From contig JACKET010000006.1 in assembly GCA_020632875.1 (NCBI GenBank), positions 248,001 to 312,000 on the forward strand: 64,000 nt of DNA. Direction: 5' to 3'. Position 1 is the first letter of the stretch, and each line of letters opens with the position of its first letter. Positions 58,812-64,000 of the stretch are shown here, piece after piece. Made by a program: the position numbers and the translations under genes. The DNA comes from Alphaproteobacteria bacterium (lineage in GTDB: Bacteria > Myxococcota_A > UBA796 > GCA-2862545). The notes below the pieces were generated by a model, which was not told the DNA's origin, searched no databases, and saw only the letters and a program-made list of their open reading frames with translations.

Positions 58812-59475
58812 AGGGCGGATCGAGCGTCCAGTTGCCCGCCTCGGCGAGCGCCAGGAACGTCTTCATCCGGTAGAGCGTCTTCCGCACGGCGGGGACGGGG
58901 TAGCTCGCGAGCCACGCGTACCGGGCGCGCGCGTAGGCGACGGTCCACGCCTTCTCGTCACCGCCGCGGCTCGGCGGCAGCTCGGGGAACGTGCGCCGGA
59001 TCCTCACGATGCCGCGCGGCCCCGAGTGGATGCAGGTGTCGTAGACCACCGCGTACGACAGCGGATGGCGCAGCTTCATCTCGCTCGCCTGGCGCTCGGC
59101 CGGCACCCAGTACTCCTGGTCGAAGATCTCGTCCTGGGCCTGCCGCATCAGCGGGTCTTCGTTGCCCGCCCGCGAGAGCAGGGCCATCAGCTCGCGCGTC
59201 CATGCGGGCGGAGCGTCGGGGTCGACGCGGGTGGTCGCGTCGGAGTCGAGCTCGTCGAGGAACGGCCGCAGCGCGTCCGCGAAGGTGCCACCCAGATCGA
59301 GGTAGCGGTAGACGATCCGGTCGAGGTTCCCGCCGCCGTCGGTCGCCTGCGACCGCCCGTACGAGATGCCGGCGCCGTCGCGCAGCAGCACGGCCGCGCC
59401 GTAGTCGCCCTCGGCCCGCCCGGTCTCGAAGACGTTGATGATCCGCTTGATGACATCGGTGCGTTCCGGTCGCAT
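58783..59475 (-). CDS. GH46-like chitosanase / lysozyme-superfamily glycosidase, no signal peptide
   Basis: 230 residues. The N-terminus IKRIINVFETGRAEGDYGAA followed by DGAGISYGRSQATDGGGNLD fits the GH46 chitosanase family, with Glu17 (FETG) and Asp33 (RDGAG) as the likely acid/base pair at the expected spacing. Later segments (QDEIFDQEYWVPAERQASEM, LSYAVVYDTCIHSGPRGIVR) are consistent. There is no signal peptide, so it acts inside the cell or leaves by lysis or a specialised route, as some phage-derived members do. The ATG at 59475 follows a weak ribosome-binding site. Confidence 0.68.
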   Translation of the reverse strand: MRPERTDVIKRIINVFETGRAEGDYGAAVLLRDGAGISYGRSQATDGGGNLDRIVYRYLDLGGTFADALRPFLDELDSDATTRVDPDAPPAWTRELMALLSRAGNEDPLMRQAQDEIFDQEYWVPAERQASEMKLRHPLSYAVVYDTCIHSGPRGIVRIRRTFPELPPSRGGDEKAWTVAYARARYAWLASYPVPAVRKTLYRMKTFLALAEAGNWTLDPPFKVLNVGFD

Positions 59476-59558
59476 GCAGCCTCGGGAGATGGAGGGAGGA
59501 GGGAGGCAATCCTACGGGGTCTCCATCTGAGGGGCGTGCAGAACGTTCGTTGCAAAGA

Positions 59559-59574
59559 CATAACGGGTGTTATG
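59559..59574. promoter_or_regulatory. inverted repeat, candidate TetR operator
   Basis: CATAAC-GGGT-GTTATG lies 20 bases upstream of the oxidoreductase start, in an AT-rich patch. TATGAAT at its right edge could serve as a -10 element with TTGCAA (59550-59555) as -35. The TetR protein encoded two genes on is the likely ligand-responsive repressor. Confidence 0.5.
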
Positions 59575-59594
59575 AATCCCGCTCGGGAGGCCTC

Positions 59595-61226
59595 GTGAAG
59601 GACTACGACGCAATCGTCATCGGCTCGGGCGCCGGTGGAATGACGGCGGCTGTTGCCATGGCGCGCGCGGGCCAGCGCGTCCTCGTGCTCGAGCAGCACT
59701 ACCTGCCGGGCGGCTGGTGCCACAGCTTCCCGCTCGGAGAGGGCAACTGGCTGTTCAGCCCGGGGGTCCACTACGTCGGCGAGCTCGACCGGGGCGGGGA
59801 TCTGCGGCGCATCTACGAAGGGCTCGGCATGGCCGACGACCTCGAGTTCATGGAGCTGTCGCCCGACGGGTTCGACCACCTCCGCGTCGGCGACCGCACC
59901 CTCGACGTGCCGAAGGGCCGCGAGCGCTTCCGCGACCGGCTCAAGGGCGAGTTCCCGCAGCACGCGGGCGGCATCGACCGCTACGTCGACACGGTCGCCC
60001 AGATCTACGAGGCGCTGATGCAGGGCGCCCGCGCGCGGCGCAAGCGCGACATGCCCGCGCTGCTGTGGCGGATGCGGAACGTGCTGCGCCACGGGCTCAC
60101 GAGTGTCGACCGGTTCCTCGACAGGTGCGGCATCACCGACCCGCACCTCCGCGCGTTCCTCTCGCTGCAGGCCGGCGACCATGGGATGAGCCCCGAGCGC
60201 GCGCCGTTCGCGCTGCACGCGGCCGTCCAGGGGCACTACTTCGGCGGCGCGTACTACCCGCGCGGCGGGGCGCGCTCGATCCCGAAGGCGTACATCAAGC
60301 AGCTCCGCGCGCATGGCGGCGAGATCCGGATGCGCACGACCGTGTCGCGCATCCTGATCGAAGGCGGCCGGGCGATCGGCGTGCGCCTCGAAGACGGGTC
60401 CGAGATCCGCGCCGACCTCGTGGTCAGCAACGCCGACCCGGGCGTCACGTGGGGCCGTCTGGTCGGGGCCGAGCACACGCCGCGCGCGATCCGCAGGCGG
60501 CTCGACCGCACCCGCTGGTCGATCTCGGCGCTGTCGCTGTTCTTCGCAACCCGCGCCGACCTCCGCGCGCAGGGGCTCGACAGCGGCAACTACTGGTACG
60601 CGCGGCGTCCCGACGTGGGCGAGGCCTACCGGTTCGCGAAGCGCGCGTCGCTCGCGGGCGTCCCCGAGCTGCCGGGTGCCTTCCTGACCATCACCACGCT
60701 GAAAGACCCGACGAAGCTGAAGGATGGCGTGCACACCGGCGAGGCGTTCAGCTTCGTGAGCCCACGCACCTTCGACCGGTGGGAGCAGTCGGCCCACGGC
60801 GCGCGCCCCGGCGCTTACGAGGCGTTCAAGGCGCGTCTCGTCGACCGGATGTTCGACACGCTCGAAGAGGTGCACCCGGGCCTGCGCGATGGCGTGGTGT
60901 TCGCCGAGCTCGGCACGCCGCTCACGAACGTGCACTACCTCGCCGCGACCCAGGGCAACCTCTACGGGATCGAGAAGAGCCTGCGGAACCTCGGCCCTTT
61001 CGGCTTCCCGATCAAGAGCCCGGTCGAAGGCCTGTTCCAGTGCGGGCAGAGCACGTCGGGGCACGGCGTGATGGGGGTCACGCAGTCGGGGCTCAGCGCC
61101 GCCGCGGTCGCGCTCGGCGTCTCGCGTCGCGAGCTGCTCACGGGGCGCGGCGAGCTGCGCACCTTCCTGGCCGACGACCCGACGGCGTGGCCCGCGCGGA
61201 TGAAGAAGCATGTCCACGCTGCCTGA
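59595..61226 (+). CDS. FAD-dependent phytoene desaturase / retinol saturase-type oxidoreductase
   Basis: 543 residues from a GTG preceded by GGGAGG (59585-59590). The N-terminal dinucleotide fold is DAIVIGSGAGGMTAAVAMAR with ARAGQRVLVLEQHYLPGGWC, and SPGVHYVGELD follows as in retinol saturase/CrtISO-like enzymes. The C-terminal FAD motif is GLFQCGQSTSGHGVMGVTQS. It probably reduces or isomerises a polyene or related lipid. It overlaps a TetR gene by 17 bases and has a dyad operator at its promoter. Confidence 0.9.
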   Translation: MKDYDAIVIGSGAGGMTAAVAMARAGQRVLVLEQHYLPGGWCHSFPLGEGNWLFSPGVHYVGELDRGGDLRRIYEGLGMADDLEFMELSPDGFDHLRVGDRTLDVPKGRERFRDRLKGEFPQHAGGIDRYVDTVAQIYEALMQGARARRKRDMPALLWRMRNVLRHGLTSVDRFLDRCGITDPHLRAFLSLQAGDHGMSPERAPFALHAAVQGHYFGGAYYPRGGARSIPKAYIKQLRAHGGEIRMRTTVSRILIEGGRAIGVRLEDGSEIRADLVVSNADPGVTWGRLVGAEHTPRAIRRRLDRTRWSISALSLFFATRADLRAQGLDSGNYWYARRPDVGEAYRFAKRASLAGVPELPGAFLTITTLKDPTKLKDGVHTGEAFSFVSPRTFDRWEQSAHGARPGAYEAFKARLVDRMFDTLEEVHPGLRDGVVFAELGTPLTNVHYLAATQGNLYGIEKSLRNLGPFGFPIKSPVEGLFQCGQSTSGHGVMGVTQSGLSAAAVALGVSRRELLTGRGELRTFLADDPTAWPARMKKHVHAA

Positions 61227-61815
61227 GACCGTTCGCGACCTGCGGCGCGCGCAGATCCTCCGCGAGGCGCGGGCCATCGTCGCCGAAGAGGGCGTGCAGG
61301 CGCTGACGTTCGGGGCCCTCGAGAAGCGGCTGCCGTTCACGCGCGGTGTCGTGACGTACCACTTCGAGAACAAGTCCGAGATTGTCGAAGCCGTGCTCGA
61401 AGAGGCGATCCGCGACATCCACCACGGCATCCTCGACCGCGTGTCGCGCGAGGGCACCGCGGCCGCCCGCATCCGCGCAGCGCTGCGCGGCGTCGTCTCG
61501 GGCTACCTCGAGAACGTCGAGGCCGGCGTGGTGCTGATGAGCTTCTGGAGCCAGCTCCAGTCCATGCCCGACCTCGCCGCCCGAAACGCGCGCATCCACG
61601 CGCGGTACCGAACCCAGGCCGCGGCGCTGGTGCGCGAAGGGGTCGCCAGCGGCGAGCTCCGAGCGGACGCCGATCCCGAGGTCGTCGCGGCGCTCATGGT
61701 GGCCATCACCTCGGGCATCGCGACGCAGGCCTATGCCGAGCCGGGCGCGTTCGACGTCGAAGCTGCCATCGATCAGGCTGGCGAGGCGATCGTCCGCCTC
61801 GTGACGGCCGGGTAG
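61210..61815 (+). CDS. TetR-family transcriptional regulator
   Basis: 201 residues. The N-terminal HTH (about 12-58) reads RAQILREARAIVAEEGVQAL, TFGALEKRLPFTRGVVTYHF and ENKSEIVEAVLEEAI, with the ligand-binding helices after. The 17-base overlap with the oxidoreductase gene implies co-expression, so it probably represses its own operon at the dyad near 59559-59574. Confidence 0.93.
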   Translation: MSTLPETVRDLRRAQILREARAIVAEEGVQALTFGALEKRLPFTRGVVTYHFENKSEIVEAVLEEAIRDIHHGILDRVSREGTAAARIRAALRGVVSGYLENVEAGVVLMSFWSQLQSMPDLAARNARIHARYRTQAAALVREGVASGELRADADPEVVAALMVAITSGIATQAYAEPGAFDVEAAIDQAGEAIVRLVTAG

Positions 61816-61837
61816 AGCGGGTCGAACGCGATCGCGT

Positions 61838-64000
61838 CGCGCGGCTGCGCCCGGCCGGGGTCCGGACGTCTGCGACGAGTCGGGATCCCGCTCTGTCGCG
61901 TGCCGGATCTGCATCACGCAGATGACGCAGAAGGACGCAGATGACGCAGAAGGAGCGGCGAGGACGGGGCGACCCGTGTCGGACCCCGAGGTCGGAGGTG
62001 GACTGGAACGACGTCGGGAACTTCGCTCACCAGAGCAGTCCGACGCCGTGGAAGGCGGTGACGGGACCCGCTCCGACGAGCCGCGGGTCCGGACGTCTTC
62101 GACGAGCCGGGATCCCGCTCTGTCGCGAGCCGGATCTGCATCACGCAGATGACGCAGAAGGACGCAGATGACGCAGAAGGAGCGGCGAGGACGGGGCGAC
62201 CCGTGTCGGACCCCGAGGTCGGAGATGGACTGGAACGACATCGGGAACTTCGCTCACCAGAGCAGTCCGACGCCGCGGAAGGCGGTGCCGACGGGACCCG
62301 CTCCGACGAGCCGGGATTCGGCTTCGAGCGCCCCATCGCGCACGCGCACGCGCACCGCCTGCGGCTGGGCACGGGTCGGACCTCGAGCGCCCTGCCGATC
62401 CGTGGCTCTCCCGACCTCCTCGATCGCGACAGGCAGAGCCCGAAGGGTCCGGTTTCCCGCGCCTCATCTCGACGCCCGCCACTCCGGGGAAACCGGATCC
62501 TGGGACTGCCGTGTCTACGAACCGCAAGGCCGCCGCAGGCGAGCCGCGCAGCGCGCTCCGCGCGCGGAGTAATGGGTAGACCGGGCGCTCACACCCGCCA
62601 TCCCCGTCCTCTGCGACGAGCCGGGATCCCGCGGCCGAAACCCGCAGCTCCGCGGTCTACGACGAGCCGGGGTCCGGACGTCTCCGACGAGTCGGGATCC
62701 CCCTCTGTCGCGAGCCGGATCTGCATCACGCAGATGACGCAGAAGGACGCAGATGACGCAGAAGGAGCGGCGAGGGCGGGCCGACCCGTGTCGGACCCCG
62801 AGGTCGGAGATGGACTGGAACGACATCGGGAACGCTGCTCACCAGAGCAGTCCGACGCCGTGGAAGGCGGTGCCGACGGGACCCGCTCCGACGAGCGGGG
62901 ATCCGCTTCGAGCGCCCCATCGCGCACGCGCACGCGCACGCGCACCGCCTGCGGCTGGGCACGGGTCGGGCCTCGAGCGCCTTGCCGGTCCGGTGGTCTC
63001 TCGACCCCCCGCCGGTCCGGACAGGCACGTCCGCAGGGTCCGGTTTCCAGCGCCCCATCGAGGCGTTCGCCCCTCCGGGAAACCGGATCCTGGGACTGCC
63101 GTGTCTACGAACCGCAAGGCCGCCATAGGCGAGCCGCGCAGCGCGCTTGCGCGCGGAGTAATGGGTAGACCGGGCGCTCACACCCGCCATCCCCGTCCTC
63201 TACGACGAGCCGGGATCCCGCGGCCGACACCCGCAGCTCCGCGGTCTACGACGAGTCGGGGTCCGGACGTCTCCGACGAGTCGGGATCCCGCTCTGTCGC
63301 GAGCCGGATCTGCATCACGCAGATGACGCAGAAGGACGCAGATGACGCAGAAGGAGCGGCAAGGACGGGGCGACCCGTGTCGGTCGGGCCTCGAGCGCCT
63401 TGCCGGTCCGGTGCTCTCTCGACCCCCACCCGTCCGGACAGGCACGTCCGCAGGGTCCGGTTTCCCCGCGCCCCATCGAGGCGTTCGCCCCGGGACTGCC
63501 GTGTCTACGAACCGCAAGGCCGCCGCAGGCGAGCCGCGCAGCGCGCTCCGCGCGCGGAGTAATGGGTAGACCGGGCGCTCACACCCGCCTTCCCCGTCCT
63601 CTACGACGAGCCGGGATCCCGCGGCCGACACCCGCAGGTCCGCGGTCTACGACGAGTCGGGATCCGGACGTCTCCGACGAGCCAGGGTCCGGACGTCTCC
63701 GACGAGTCGGGATCCCGCTCTGTCGCGAGCCGGATCTGCATCACGCAGATGACGCAGAAGGACGCAGATGACGCAGAAGGAGCGGCGAGGACGGGGCGAC
63801 CCGTGTCGAGGTCGGAGATGGACTGGAACGACATCGGGAACGCCGCTCACCAGAGCAGTCCGACGCCGTGGAAGGCGGTGCCGACGGGACCCGCTCCGAC
63901 GAGCGGGGATCCGCTTCGAGCGCCACATCGCGCACGCGCACGCGCACGCGCACCGCCTGGCTGGGCACGGGTCGGGCCTCGAGCGCGCTGCCGATCCGTG
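61838..64000 (-). repeat. composite intergenic repeat array, inverted orientation, truncated by the window
   Basis: Same family as 49290-52045 but reverse-complemented. The direct-repeat block GATGACGCAGAAGGACGCAG recurs at about 61921, 62148, 62732, 63321 and 63749. The core with CTCCGCGCGCGGAG and GTAATGGGTAGACCGGGCGC appears near 62569, 63158 (here one base-pair variant) and 63558. The hairpin arms GGTTTCC/GGAAACC and GCGCAC tracts are also present. No gene is supported, and the array continues past the window edge. Confidence 0.9.

Noticed and set aside
59476..59594. Small RNA or leader gene in the gap before the oxidoreductase
   Set aside because: Only the operator dyad and promoter-like elements are visible; no hairpin-terminator structure supports an RNA gene.

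Overview
The window is very GC-rich, densely coded DNA with the stamp of a myxobacterium-like organism (phylum Myxococcota, probably class Polyangia; inferred from gene content, no marker gene is present). Pointers are Ser/Thr kinases, an FHA-domain sigma-54 activator, an MglA-type GTPase with roadblock proteins, MopE-like Ca-binding repeats, MYXO-CTERM-like Cys-rich tails, long Asp-rich (DTD/DAD/DSD) linkers and many surface lipoproteins. No rRNA, tRNA, CRISPR array or insertion sequence was recognised.

Layout. 0-7.9 kb: an ECF sigma factor with a translationally coupled membrane (anti-sigma-like) protein; a VOC / YCII / ECF42 operon behind a matching promoter; two small membrane proteins; a GST and a divergent GlxA-type AraC regulator. 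7.9-19.2 kb: an FHA-AAA+ sigma-54 activator whose start codon overlaps that of a divergent receptor kinase with an outward FG-GAP propeller, surrounded by secreted proteins and lipoproteins. Three genes there have sigma-54-like promoters with shared palindromic upstream sites, which looks like a local regulon. 19.3-25.7 kb: a methyltransferase pair, a LysR/NmrA pair, an L-type lectin, a START-like protein and a DUF805 protein. 26-35.5 kb: a 1198-residue MopE-repeat surface protein, then a repeat-bearing CHAT/caspase-like protein divergent from a kinase-AAA-TPR protein. 35.5-39.6 kb: lipoproteins and a di-heme cytochrome c peroxidase.

39.6-45 kb holds an eight-gene minus-strand operon: MglA-like GTPase, PATAN/DUF4388 protein, two roadblock proteins, a helix-hairpin-helix protein, an HU-like protein with an extra domain, a membrane-anchored degenerate PP2C and a protoglobin. 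It joins polarity-type GTPase parts to DNA-binding proteins and is the strongest candidate for an undescribed system. A two-component pair follows at 45-46.6 kb.

46.6-49.3 kb: two frameshifted genes and a lipoprotein. 49.3-52.0 kb is a non-coding array of 405-627 bp composite repeats, and 61.8-64 kb holds the same family inverted, so the 9.7 kb between them is bracketed by inverted repeats. That interval carries a lipoprotein with a textbook sigma-54 promoter, RNase M5, a second L-type lectin, an alpha/beta hydrolase, a GNAT and membrane protein pair, a GH46-like chitosanase, a carotenoid/retinol-type oxidoreductase and its TetR neighbour.

Three genes carry single-base frameshifts, each repairable by one extra G in a plus-strand G-run, so sequencing error is more likely than decay.
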